From CAWULT01 sp963923455 (GTDB lineage: Bacteria; Acidobacteriota; Vicinamibacteria; Vicinamibacterales; UBA2999): a stretch of DNA of 32,084 nt. The stretch lies in contig CAWULT010000045.1 of the NCBI GenBank assembly GCA_963923455.1, forward strand, positions 1-32,084, written 5' to 3'. How positions within the stretch are numbered: the first letter of the stretch is position 1; every line of letters starts with the position of its first letter. Positions 24,970 to 32,084 of the stretch are shown piece by piece. A program made the position numbers and the translations under genes. Under the pieces are notes generated by a model that saw nothing but the letters and a program-made list of their open reading frames with translations, ran no database searches and was not told the origin of the DNA.

Positions 24970-26463
24970 ATGTCCTCCGCCCCACCCGTATCTCTGGCCC
25001 GCCGGCGCGCGATCACCGCGGGCCTGCTGCTCGGCATGAGCCTCGGGGCGCTCGAAGCCACCGTGGTGGGCACCGCGATGCCGACGATCATCGCGACGCT
25101 CGGAGGCCTTGCGCACTACAGCTGGGTGTTCTCGGCCTACCTGCTGACGTCGACGGCGTCGGTGCCGATCTGGGGCCGGCTGTCCGACCTCTACGGCCGG
25201 CGGCGCCTGTACCTGATGGGGGTCGTCGTGTTCCTCGTCGGCTCGGTGGCCTCGGGCGCCGCCACCACGATGGGCCAGTTGATCGCCGCGCGCGCGCTGC
25301 AGGGCCTCGGCGCCGGAGCCATCATCCCGCTCAGCATGACGATCGTCGGCGAACTCTACTCGCTGCACGAACGCCCGCGGACACAGGCGCTCTTCAGCGG
25401 CGTCTGGGGACTGGCCTCGGTCGCGGGCCCGCTGGTCGGCGGCTACATCACCGACGCATTGTCGTGGCGCTGGGTGTTCTACATCAACGTGCCGTTCGGC
25501 GTCTGCTGCGTCTCGGTGATCGCGCTCGCCTATCCGGCGTCGCGGGGAGACCGGCGATCGCGGGTGGACTGGCTCGGCGCGCTGCTCCTGTTCGGCGGCG
25601 TCAGCACGCTGCTGCTCGCGCTCGGCGACGAAACGGGCGCGCCACTGCCATGGCTGGTGCTGACGGTGCTGCTGCTCGGCGCCTTCGCCGTGGTGGAGCG
25701 GCGCGTGCCGGAGCCCATCCTGCCGGTGAGCCTGCTGCGCTACCGGATCGTCTCCCGCACGCTGGCGGTGGTGTTCCTGGGCGGGCTCGCGCTCTTCGGC
25801 GCGATCGCATTCATCCCGCTGTTCGTCCAGGCGGTGATGGGCGGAACCGCCACGCAGGCCGGCCAGGTGCTGACGCCGCTCTTCCTGGGCTGGGTCGGCA
25901 TGTCGGTGCTGGCCGCGCGGGCGACGCTGCGGCTCGGCTACCGGGTGGTCGCGGTGTCGGGCGGCGTGCTGATGACGGCGGGCTTCGTCGGCCTGGCGTT
26001 GCTCTCCGAGCAGTCGGGGCGCACGGCCCTGCTCGCGTCGTGCTTCGTGCTCGGGGCCGGCATGGGCTGCCAGATGCTGTCGCTGCTGCTGGCGATTCAA
26101 CACGGCGTGGACCGATCCCAACTGGGCGTCGCGACCTCGCTCAACCAGTTCTCCCGCAGCATCGGCGCCGCCGTCGGCGTGGCCGCGATGGGGGCCCTGA
26201 TGTCGCGGCACCTGGCCGGCGTGCCGCTGCCGGAGGGCGTGTCGAGCGTGGCCGCGGCCGGCGCGGTGGCACTGTCCGGCGCGGTGCGGGCGCAGTTCGC
26301 CGGCGCGCTGCACGAGGTGTTCCTGGCCGGCGCGCTCGTGTCCGGCGCGGGCCTGTTCTGCTCGCTGTTCCTGCCCCCGGTGGACTTCACGCACCGGATG
26401 CAGGCCGCCACCGCGCCGGCGGCCGAGGCCGAGGCGCTCGATCCGCACGCCACGGCGATCTGA
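24970..26463 (+). CDS. MFS transporter, DHA2 (EmrB/QacA) drug:H+ antiporter family
   Basis: A 497-residue inner-membrane protein with about 14 helices. The helix-1 signature is GALEATVVGTAMPTI, motif A is GRLSDLYGRRRLYL (about 73-86), and the antiporter motif C reads GLASVAGPLVGGYI (about 148-161). Such proteins export toxic or amphiphilic compounds in exchange for protons. It stands head-to-head with the tannase-family gene, so it could export phenolics or be unrelated. GAGGA directly abuts the ATG, an unusually short spacing; no better start is seen downstream before the first helix. The end is convergent with the DUF3237 gene, 27 bases away. Confidence 0.92.
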   Translation: MSSAPPVSLARRRAITAGLLLGMSLGALEATVVGTAMPTIIATLGGLAHYSWVFSAYLLTSTASVPIWGRLSDLYGRRRLYLMGVVVFLVGSVASGAATTMGQLIAARALQGLGAGAIIPLSMTIVGELYSLHERPRTQALFSGVWGLASVAGPLVGGYITDALSWRWVFYINVPFGVCCVSVIALAYPASRGDRRSRVDWLGALLLFGGVSTLLLALGDETGAPLPWLVLTVLLLGAFAVVERRVPEPILPVSLLRYRIVSRTLAVVFLGGLALFGAIAFIPLFVQAVMGGTATQAGQVLTPLFLGWVGMSVLAARATLRLGYRVVAVSGGVLMTAGFVGLALLSEQSGRTALLASCFVLGAGMGCQMLSLLLAIQHGVDRSQLGVATSLNQFSRSIGAAVGVAAMGALMSRHLAGVPLPEGVSSVAAAGAVALSGAVRAQFAGALHEVFLAGALVSGAGLFCSLFLPPVDFTHRMQAATAPAAEAEALDPHATAI

Positions 26464-26471
26464 GGCGGCCG

Positions 26472-26487
26472 GCCGCGCCGGCGCGGC
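26472..26487. terminator. Perfect 16-base palindrome between convergent genes
   Basis: GCCGCGCCGGCGCGGC is self-complementary and sits between the MFS stop (26463) and the DUF3237 stop (26491). It can fold as a 6-bp stem with a CCGG loop in either transcript. No U-tract follows on either side, so a terminator role is a guess from its place. Confidence 0.35.
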
Positions 26488-26490
26488 GCA

Positions 26491-27051
26491 CTACTCCAGC
26501 TTGTAGAAACGGATCACGACCTCGGTCGGAAAGCGCTCGCCGACGCCGACGAACACGGTGCGGGTGAGCCACTGCAGGTCCGGCGCCGACGTCTCGAACT
26601 TCGGGATGGTGCGGAAGTAGACGAGGGCCGGGTCCACGCGCTCGCCGGCGAGCAGCTTCTTCATCACGTCCGGGGCTGCGTGCCGGACGCCGGCGTTCTG
26701 CACGTAGATGAGCTGCCCCTTGTCCGTCTCGATCGTGTAGCGCGTGTCGAGTTCGCTGAACCCGTCCGGCTGGATCAGCTGCCAGTCGGCGCCGCCGGGC
26801 ACCACGCGGCCCTTGATCCCGGGACCGTTGAAGGTCCCACCCTGGATCGCGACGATGCGCCGCCGACCGTGCGGCGTCTGGCCCACCTCGACCGGCGCGC
26901 CCACCACGGCGCGCAGTTCGAACGCGAACGTCAATTTCGGCGCTGGCGGGCGCGCGCCCGACCCCTGGCCGCCCCCGCCGGCCGACAGTGCCACCTGCAT
27001 CGCCACGCCAAGCCCAACCGCGCACCACGTACCCCAACGCGTCTTTGTCAT
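26491..27051 (-). CDS. Exported DUF3237 (UPF0311) family protein
   Basis: A 186-residue precursor with an N-terminal export signal (about 1-27) followed by a Gly/Pro-rich linker, then one DUF3237 domain. The match is by recognition of family blocks: VVGAPVEVGQTPHGRRRIV, GGTFNGPGIKGRVVPGGADW, DTRYTIETDKGQLIYVQN and RTVFVGVGERFP. The family is a small beta-barrel of unknown function, often near aromatic or lipid catabolism genes. Most members are cytoplasmic and about 150 residues; export is the odd point here. I start at ATG 27051, where the signal peptide begins; an upstream ATG at 27132 would add 27 polar residues before it. Confidence 0.85.
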   Translation of the reverse strand: MTKTRWGTWCAVGLGVAMQVALSAGGGGQGSGARPPAPKLTFAFELRAVVGAPVEVGQTPHGRRRIVAIQGGTFNGPGIKGRVVPGGADWQLIQPDGFSELDTRYTIETDKGQLIYVQNAGVRHAAPDVMKKLLAGERVDPALVYFRTIPKFETSAPDLQWLTRTVFVGVGERFPTEVVIRFYKLE

Positions 27052-27218
27052 GGCCGATGACGTTACGCCGAATGACCCGGCCCTGTCACGAGGTTCGTGT
27101 CGGCGGTTGCGCCACCCGGGAAGAATGTTCATTCCTCCTGCCCGTGGCCGCCCGCCATGAGGTGGCTCCGGCGCCGCGTGTTGTGCGCCATTTCAGTGGC
27201 GTGCCGCCGCGCGGCGCC

Positions 27219-27235
27219 TTGGCATTCCCGTTGCT
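27219..27235 (+). promoter_or_regulatory. Sigma-54 (-24/-12) promoter of the Ig-domain protein
   Basis: TTGGCATTCCCGTTGCT fits the sigma-54 consensus YTGGCACGRNNNTTGCW at all the key positions: GG and GC are exactly ten bases apart, with TTGGCA at -24 and TTGCT at -12. Transcription would begin near 27246, leaving a leader of about 80 bases before the GTG at 27326. Such promoters need an enhancer-binding ATPase; a short inverted repeat (GAATG-TT-CATTC at 27123-27134), about 115 bases before the predicted start, is at a suitable distance for its site. Confidence 0.6.
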
Positions 27236-27325
27236 CTAGTGAGCGACGATCGTGCCGCCCGCTCCGGCACCACTGCGGGCGCGGGGCGCGGTCGTCACTC
27301 GAACAGACTCACAGAGGCACGCCCG

Positions 27326-28819
27326 GTGACCACAGCCCGCCCGACCGCCACGCCCCTTCTGCCCGTCGTCGTTCTGCTCGCGCTGACTGCGTCCGTCGCC
27401 TCGACGGGGCCCGTGTACGCACAGTCACTCCCGACCGGCTGGTCCGCCGCCGACGTCGGGTCGCCAGGCGCTCGCGGCGCCACGACGTACTCGGGTGGCG
27501 TCTTCTCGCTGTCGGCCGCCGGCGTCGGCCTCTCTGGCCGCGCCGACCAGTTCCACGTCGCCTACCGGCAGCTCGTCGGCGACGGCGTGATCGTCGCGAG
27601 GCTCGCCTCGGCGTCGTGGGGTCGGCTCGCGGCCAGCGGCGTGGTGATCCGCGATTCGCTGCAGCCAGGATCGCGCACCGTCACCCTGGAGGTCACCGGG
27701 GGCGGACGGCTCCGGTTCAAACAGCGCACGTCGTCCGGGGGCTGGCTCGCCACGCTGTCCGAGACGGGCGCCACGATGCCGATCTGGCTTCGGCTCGAGC
27801 GGCGCGGGTCGACGGTCGTCGCCGCCCGGTCCGCCGACGGCGTCACCTGGGGGACGGTGGGCACGACCAACGTGTCGCTGGCCACCACCGTCTACGTCGG
27901 CCTGCAGGCGTCGAGCGGCTCGTCGACCAGCCGCGTCGGCGTGAACCTCTCGAACGTGTCGGTGCAGGCCGGTACGGCGACCAACATCCCGCCCACCGTC
28001 TCGATGACGTCGCCGGCGGCAGGCGCATCGTTCCTGGCCCCGGCCTCCATCACGATCACGGCGAGCGCGGCCGACAGCGACGGCGGCATCACCCGAGTGG
28101 ACTTCTACAACGGATTCACGCTCATCGGCTCGGACACGACCAGCCCCTACTCGATGACCTGGTCGAACGTCCCGGCAGGGTCGTACCCGTTGAACGCCGT
28201 CGCGCGGGACACGGCCGGCGCCGCCACGACGAGCGCCTCGATCGCGATCTCCGTCGTCAGCAACACCGCGCCGGCGGTGTCGCTCATCTCGCCTGCCGCC
28301 GGCAGTACGTTCCTGGCGCCGGCGACGATCGGGCTCTCGGCCAGCGCCAGCGACCCGGACGGCACCGTCGCGCGGGTGGACTTCTTCGCCGGCGCCACGC
28401 TGCTCGGCTCGGACGCCAGCAGCCCGTTTGCCTTCTCGTGGAGCAACGTCGCGGCCGGGCAATACTCGATCACGGCCGTCGCGCGCGACAACTCGGGCAA
28501 CAGCACGGTCTCGGCGGCAAGCCTCGTCACGGTGGCCACGAACACCCTCGCGCGCTACGCGGTGTTCCAGGCGTCCTCCGATCACGACGCGCTCGACCGC
28601 TACGTCGTGGACTTCTGGCCGTCCGGGGCGGACCCGTCGGCGGCCAACCCGGCAGGGTCGCAGGACATTGGCAAGCCGCCGGTCGTCAGCGGGGAGTGTC
28701 AGGCCGATGTCGGCGCGACGGTACAGGCGCTGGCGCCCGGGCAGTACTTCGCGACGGTGACGGCCGTGGGCAGCGGAGGATCGGCCCGGAGCGTGCCCTC
28801 GGCCTCGTTCACGCGATAG
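27326..28819 (+). CDS. Secreted protein with N-terminal beta-sandwich-like region and two tandem bacterial Ig domains
   Basis: A 497-residue precursor. A signal peptide (about 1-32, ending PVYAQS) precedes a region (about 35-215) that looks like a concanavalin-type beta-sandwich such as DUF1349: SGVVIRDSLQPGSRTVTLEV and WLRLERRGSTVVAARSADG. Then come two Ig-like repeats of exactly 93 residues each (220-312 and 313-405), with PPTVSMTSPAAG and APAVSLISPAAG openings, and a fibronectin-like C-terminal part (about 406-497). Such proteins bind carbohydrate or act as surface adhesins; no catalytic motif is seen. I chose the GTG at 27326, with AGAGG nine bases upstream, at the start of the signal peptide. 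A GTG at 27239 would precede the predicted transcription start. Confidence 0.85.
   Translation: MTTARPTATPLLPVVVLLALTASVASTGPVYAQSLPTGWSAADVGSPGARGATTYSGGVFSLSAAGVGLSGRADQFHVAYRQLVGDGVIVARLASASWGRLAASGVVIRDSLQPGSRTVTLEVTGGGRLRFKQRTSSGGWLATLSETGATMPIWLRLERRGSTVVAARSADGVTWGTVGTTNVSLATTVYVGLQASSGSSTSRVGVNLSNVSVQAGTATNIPPTVSMTSPAAGASFLAPASITITASAADSDGGITRVDFYNGFTLIGSDTTSPYSMTWSNVPAGSYPLNAVARDTAGAATTSASIAISVVSNTAPAVSLISPAAGSTFLAPATIGLSASASDPDGTVARVDFFAGATLLGSDASSPFAFSWSNVAAGQYSITAVARDNSGNSTVSAASLVTVATNTLARYAVFQASSDHDALDRYVVDFWPSGADPSAANPAGSQDIGKPPVVSGECQADVGATVQALAPGQYFATVTAVGSGGSARSVPSASFTR
27983..28540 (+). repeat. Tandem duplication of a 279-base Ig-domain unit
   Basis: Two units, 27983-28261 and 28262-28540, are the same length and their proteins align over 93 residues without a gap. 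By hand count about 50 of 93 residues are identical, including FLAPA, GSD-x2-SP, WSNV-x-AG and AVARD. Divergence shows the duplication is old, but exact length is kept. Confidence 0.85.
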
Positions 28820-28831
28820 GGCGGGCGGGCC

Positions 28832-28860
28832 GGCCGCCGGGCCGTCAGGGCCGGGCGGCC
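28832..28860. terminator. GC hairpin at the convergent ends of the Ig-protein and tautomerase genes
   Basis: GGCCGCCGGGCC (28832-28843) and GGCCGGGCGGCC (28849-28860) form a 12-bp stem with one mismatch and a 5-base loop. It begins 12 bases after the Ig-protein stop and overlaps the last codons of the tautomerase gene. There is no U-tract. Confidence 0.4.
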
Positions 28861-29933
28861 GCCGGCACGAGGACGTGACCGACGAACATCGGGCGCGCGG
28901 TGCTGATGAGCGCCCCTTCCTTCACGTCCACCTGCCCATCCCGTTCGTCGACCTCGATCGAAACCGGGCTGGCCCCGGTCGGGTGCTCGACGAGCATCCG
29001 CTTCGTCCGCCCGGGCGGCAACACGGCCACCTCGCGCGCGGGCCCGTCGGGCAGCAGGCACGCGGTCGCGACACTCAAGGCGGCGAACACGCCGATCGTC
29101 GCGTGGCATCGATGCGGGATGAAGGACCGCGTCGACACCACGCCGCCCTCTCGCGGCGGCGCGACCAGGATCATCTTGGGGACCGTCTTGTCCGTCACGT
29201 CCCCGAGGTTCATCATGGGCCCCACCTGCAGCCGGATGGACTCGAGCCGGGCCTTGAGCTCGGAATCCGCGTCGAGCGCATCGCGCGTCTCGTAGCCGGT
29301 GCGCCCGAGGTCCGACGCGCGCATCACGACGATGGGCATGCCGTTGTCGATGCACGTGACCCGCACCCCATCGACGACGTCCACCGTCCGGCCCGTCGGC
29401 AGCAGCGCGCCGCAGGTCGAACCCGCCGTGCCGGCGAAGCTCAGCGCGATCGGCGAGGCCGTCCCGGGCACGCCGTCGATCCGCGCGTCGCCGTCGTAAC
29501 GCGGCCGGCCTCCCGGCGTCCGGATCGTCGCCACGACGGTCTGGCTCGAATTGACCATGAAGATCCGGACCTTCGTCTCGCCGTCCTGCGCCGGGATCAG
29601 GCCCTGCTCGATCGCGAAGGGACCCACGCCGGCCAGGATGTTGCCGCAGTTCTGCGACGTCGAAACCTCGGCCTTGTCCACCCAGACCTGGCAGAACAGG
29701 TAGTCCACGTCGATCCCGGGCCGGGTCGACGGCGAGACGATGGCCACCTTGCTGGTCAGCGGGTCGGCGCCACCGATCCCGTCGATCTGCCGGGGGTCGG
29801 GCGAGCCCATGACCGCCAGCAGCACCCGGTCCCTCGCGGGCGCGTCCGATGGCAGGTCCGAGGCGAGGAAGTAGGCACCCTTCGACGTACCGCCCCGCAT
29901 CATCGTGCAGGGAATCGCGATCTGCTGGCCCAT
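28845..29933 (-). CDS. galD: 4-oxalomesaconate tautomerase-like protein, PrpF family
   Basis: A 362-residue cytoplasmic isomerase with the two-domain diaminopimelate-epimerase fold of the PrpF family. Seen: MMRGGTSKGAYFLASDLP at the N-terminus, the SQNCGN motif with C96 at the centre of the first domain, and RSFIPHRCHATIGVFAAL in the second. GalD converts the keto and enol forms of 4-oxalomesaconate in gallate breakdown, feeding the protocatechuate 4,5-cleavage route; PrpF itself isomerises aconitate for the methylcitrate cycle. No prpB/C/D genes are near, while a tannase-family gene lies 4 kb away, so GalD is the better guess. The ATG is 4 bases after the stop of the secreted unknown protein, so they share a transcript. 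Confidence 0.82.
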   Translation of the reverse strand: MGQQIAIPCTMMRGGTSKGAYFLASDLPSDAPARDRVLLAVMGSPDPRQIDGIGGADPLTSKVAIVSPSTRPGIDVDYLFCQVWVDKAEVSTSQNCGNILAGVGPFAIEQGLIPAQDGETKVRIFMVNSSQTVVATIRTPGGRPRYDGDARIDGVPGTASPIALSFAGTAGSTCGALLPTGRTVDVVDGVRVTCIDNGMPIVVMRASDLGRTGYETRDALDADSELKARLESIRLQVGPMMNLGDVTDKTVPKMILVAPPREGGVVSTRSFIPHRCHATIGVFAALSVATACLLPDGPAREVAVLPPGRTKRMLVEHPTGASPVSIEVDERDGQVDVKEGALISTARPMFVGHVLVPAAARP

Positions 29934-29937
29934 GCCG

Positions 29938-30990
29938 CTATCGTCCCGCCTTCTCGTCGGCGCGCGCAGCGCTCAGGATGTTGCGCATCGCATGGTTGCC
30001 CTCGTGGCACGCGTACTCGTAGACCTGCTGGCTCCAGTCCACCTTCGTCAGGGGCATCATGTAGGTCCATGGCCGCGTCCAGGTGCCCGGGTCGTCGAAC
30101 GTCACGCTCCATTCGACGACCGCCGGCGCGACGGCCTTGAAGCGCTCCGTCATCACGACGCGATCGCTGCCCCGCTGCGGCGCCGAGTCGGCGCGGAAGT
30201 TCCGCGTCTCGACGACGAGCGTGTCGCCCTCCCACCGCGCGCGGGCGTCACCCAAGTACTGCTTCAGCCCGCCGCCGAGGTGCCCCGGGCCGTCGAAGGG
30301 AATCACGCGCGTCTCGTGGATCATCTCGTAGCGGATCGCGACGCTGTCGGGCGACTGCACGATCTCGTAGCGGCTGCCGTACCCGGCGGGCATCATCGAC
30401 GCCGGAATGCCGCGCGTGATGCAGCGATCGTAGAGCCCCATGTCCAGCCACGAGTTGAACGGGCCCTTGGGGTTGATGTTGGTGCTCACCCCGCCCGCCG
30501 GCCGCGGGCGCCTGCGCGCCTCCTCGGTGAGCGGCGGAATCCTGCCGTCGGCCGGGTCGACCACGAGCCAGGCGCGCTTGTTCTTGCGTTCGAAGGTGTC
30601 GAAGATGAGATGCACCGGCGGCGACAGCCCGCCGGCGAACTCCTCGCTGAGCGCGCCCGCGACGAACTGGTCGTTCCGCTCCTTGACGATCCGCGCCAGT
30701 TCCTCGGGCGTGATGTCGGCAGCCGTCTTGCCGGCCAGGCTCGCCGGCCGTTCCATCGGGGTGCCCGTCTCGTCGTCGTTCGAGTAGGTGCCCTGCAGGT
30801 CCGGGTGGCCCCACGGGGTCCGCGGCGGCGCGAAGGGGGCCGCGGCCGCGCCGGCACCGGCGGTTGCCGCGGGGGACGCCTGCCGCCCCCCCTGTGCGCC
30901 AGCCACCCCCGGCGCGAGGCACAGCAGCCACGCGAGGCCGGCGGCCACCGCCGACGCGCGCAGCACCGAATGACGCGAACGCGAAGCCAT
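29938..30990 (-). CDS. Secreted protein of unknown function, 'PWGxPDLQGT' family
   Basis: A 350-residue precursor with a clear signal peptide (about 1-33, ending VAGAQ) and a low-complexity Ala/Gly linker. The mature part opens with TPWGHPDLQGTYSNDDETGT, a hallmark of a large uncharacterised family abundant in acidobacteria, followed by KGPFNSWLDMGLYDRCITRG and YEIVQSPDSVAIRYEMIHE, then beta-rich sequence with GDTLVVETRNF and EWSVTFDDPGTWTRPW. It probably folds as an extracytoplasmic beta-sandwich; no catalytic motif is evident. ATG at 30990 has GGGAGGA seven bases upstream. It sits between lysR (29-base gap) and galD (4-base gap), suggesting a link to the same substrate. Confidence 0.82.
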   Translation of the reverse strand: MASRSRHSVLRASAVAAGLAWLLCLAPGVAGAQGGRQASPAATAGAGAAAAPFAPPRTPWGHPDLQGTYSNDDETGTPMERPASLAGKTAADITPEELARIVKERNDQFVAGALSEEFAGGLSPPVHLIFDTFERKNKRAWLVVDPADGRIPPLTEEARRRPRPAGGVSTNINPKGPFNSWLDMGLYDRCITRGIPASMMPAGYGSRYEIVQSPDSVAIRYEMIHETRVIPFDGPGHLGGGLKQYLGDARARWEGDTLVVETRNFRADSAPQRGSDRVVMTERFKAVAPAVVEWSVTFDDPGTWTRPWTYMMPLTKVDWSQQVYEYACHEGNHAMRNILSAARADEKAGR

Positions 30991-31019
30991 GATGGGTCCT
31001 CCCAGCTCGCCGCGCGCGC

Positions 31020-31967
31020 TCACGCGCCGGTCGACGCCTCGGCCCGGACGAGCACCGGTTCCTCGGCCGGCGGCGTGAACATGCGCTGGGTGCAGGCGAC
31101 GAACTGGCGGACGAGCGGCGACATCTCCGACTTCCGCCACACCAGGCAGACCTCGATCGTCGCCCCCGGATCGTCCACCGGCACGACCGCCACGCCGCTG
31201 GCCGGCGAGGGATTCGTCAGCGGCACGCCGTAACCGAGGTAGATGCCCTTGCCGGAGGCCACGAGCGTCATGCCGGCCAGGTTGAACGGTCCCGCGCCGG
31301 GCGTCGTGATCATCGGCGTCGCCACCTCGGCCGTCGCGTAGAGGTCGAGGATCTTGTCGAACAGCACGGGCGCGGCATGCCGCTCCCAGAGCAGCAGCGG
31401 CTCGCTTGCCAGATCGCGGATCGACAGCGAGCGCCGCGACGCCAGCGGGCTGTCGGCACTGATGATGGCCTGGATCCGCTCCTCGAAGAGCGGCGCGGAG
31501 ACGTCGAACACCGGGTCGTACGGCGGCCGGGCGAACGCGATGTCGATCGCCCGCGTCCTCAGTTGCTCGTCGGAATCGAACCAGCAGTGCGCGTCGGTGG
31601 CCTCGAAGCTGACGTCGGGGCGCTCCTTGGCGAACTCCATCCGCACGCCGTTGACGGCGTCCCAGAGCCCCCAGGCAATGCCGACGCGAATCCGGTCGTT
31701 GTCGGGCTGGCTGACCCGGCGCGCCGTCTCCGCGAACTCGGCCGCGGCCGCGTCCCAGGCCCGCGCCTTCTCGAGCAGCTGACACCCGGCCTCGGTCAGC
31801 GTGACACCCAGGCGGTGCCTGATGAAGAGCGTCACGCCGAGTTCGTGCTCGAGCTGCTGGATCTGCCGGGTGAGCGGCGGCTGGGAGATGTTGAGGCGTT
31901 CGGCGGCGCGGGTCACGCTGGACGCGTCCGCCACGGCGATGAAGGCACGGATATGCCGGAATTCCAT
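31020..31967 (-). CDS. LysR-type transcriptional regulator
   Basis: A 315-residue regulator with the N-terminal winged helix-turn-helix (about 1-60: FIAVADASSVTRAAERL, then ISQPPLTRQIQQLEHELGV and LFIRHRLGVTLTEAG) and a LysR substrate-binding domain (about 90-295, starting RIRVGIAWGLWDAV). It would bind a small inducer and activate nearby genes; gallate or its ring-cleavage products are a reasonable guess from galD, but not shown. Unlike most LysR genes it is not divergent from its likely targets but leads them on the same strand. A promoter-like sequence lies so close that the message would be almost leaderless. Confidence 0.93.
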   Translation of the reverse strand: MEFRHIRAFIAVADASSVTRAAERLNISQPPLTRQIQQLEHELGVTLFIRHRLGVTLTEAGCQLLEKARAWDAAAAEFAETARRVSQPDNDRIRVGIAWGLWDAVNGVRMEFAKERPDVSFEATDAHCWFDSDEQLRTRAIDIAFARPPYDPVFDVSAPLFEERIQAIISADSPLASRRSLSIRDLASEPLLLWERHAAPVLFDKILDLYATAEVATPMITTPGAGPFNLAGMTLVASGKGIYLGYGVPLTNPSPASGVAVVPVDDPGATIEVCLVWRKSEMSPLVRQFVACTQRMFTPPAEEPVLVRAEASTGA

Positions 31968-31976
31968 GGGGGCAGG

Positions 31977-32005
31977 ATTCTATACCACCGCCGCATGGTT
32001 GGCCA
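31977..32005 (-). promoter_or_regulatory. Possible sigma-70-type promoter for lysR with a very short leader
   Basis: On the minus strand TGGCCA (32005-32000) and TAGAAT (31982-31977) are 17 bases apart, matching four and five of six consensus bases. Transcription would start near 31970, about three bases before the lysR ATG at 31967, which has no ribosome binding site. That is consistent with a leaderless message. Confidence 0.45.
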
Positions 32006-32084
32006 CGGAAACGGTATGGGGGCGACGGCCGGTACCGGTCCGCCCCCCCCGCTGAGGCCCCGCCGATCGGTCGACTGCGCCGTC

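Noticed and set aside
27239..27325. An upstream GTG start (27239) for the Ig-domain protein
   Set aside because: It would put 29 polar residues before the signal peptide, lacks a ribosome binding site and precedes the predicted transcription start at about 27246.
32029..32052. CCGGTACCGG palindrome and a run of C near the window end
   Set aside because: Short, common in GC-rich DNA, and its gene context is cut off by the window edge.

Overview
The window is GC-rich, densely coded bacterial chromosome with short intergenic gaps and many GTG starts. I see no tRNA, rRNA, CRISPR array, transposase or integrase. The gene content fits a soil-type acidobacterium, most likely near the Vicinamibacteria. 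That placement is an inference, resting on base composition, a secreted 'PWGHPDLQGTY' family protein common in acidobacteria, and the mix of tannase, sigma-54 and Lhr genes. There is no phylogenetic marker to prove it.

Layout. (1) 1-940: a cold-shock protein facing a small coiled-coil protein, with a strong hairpin between them. (2) 1016-12650, minus strand: a tightly packed respiratory complex I operon, read as nuoA-B-C-D-E-F-H-J-K-L-M-N from a good sigma-70-type promoter at 12714-12742. Two subunits of the usual 14, nuoG and nuoI, are absent from exactly the places they normally occupy. (3) 12745-19391, plus strand: a full-length Lhr helicase followed after 3 bp by a Nei/Fpg DNA glycosylase, then a glycosyltransferase-like protein. 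(4) 19456-21333, minus strand: a two-domain SagB/nitroreductase-type flavoprotein behind a small coiled-coil protein, separated by a strong hairpin. (5) 21596-23382, plus strand: yajQ, then a phospholipase-D/cardiolipin-synthase-like protein. (6) 23392-31967: a secreted tannase/feruloyl esterase-family enzyme divergent from an MFS exporter, a secreted DUF3237 protein, a secreted protein with an N-terminal beta-sandwich-like region and two tandem Ig domains behind a near-consensus sigma-54 promoter, and a minus-strand unit lysR - secreted unknown protein - 4-oxalomesaconate tautomerase (galD-like).

How the genes fit together. The nuo block would couple quinone reduction to proton pumping, but as encoded here it lacks the subunits that link NuoEF to the NuoBCD connecting arm, so these must be encoded elsewhere or the enzyme is unusual. 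Lhr and the glycosylase look like a DNA-repair pair, the same gene pairing known from mycobacteria. The last 9 kb reads as a possible plant-phenolic module: a secreted esterase could release gallate or hydroxycinnamates, the tautomerase belongs to the gallate/protocatechuate meta-cleavage pathway, and the LysR protein is the likely regulator. The core dioxygenase, hydratase and aldolase genes are not in view.

The strongest items for follow-up are the missing nuoG/nuoI, the sigma-54 promoter before the Ig-domain protein, the exact 93-residue tandem Ig duplication, and changed active-site residues in NuoM, the PLD protein and the glycosyltransferase-like protein. I found no clear new defence or mobile system.
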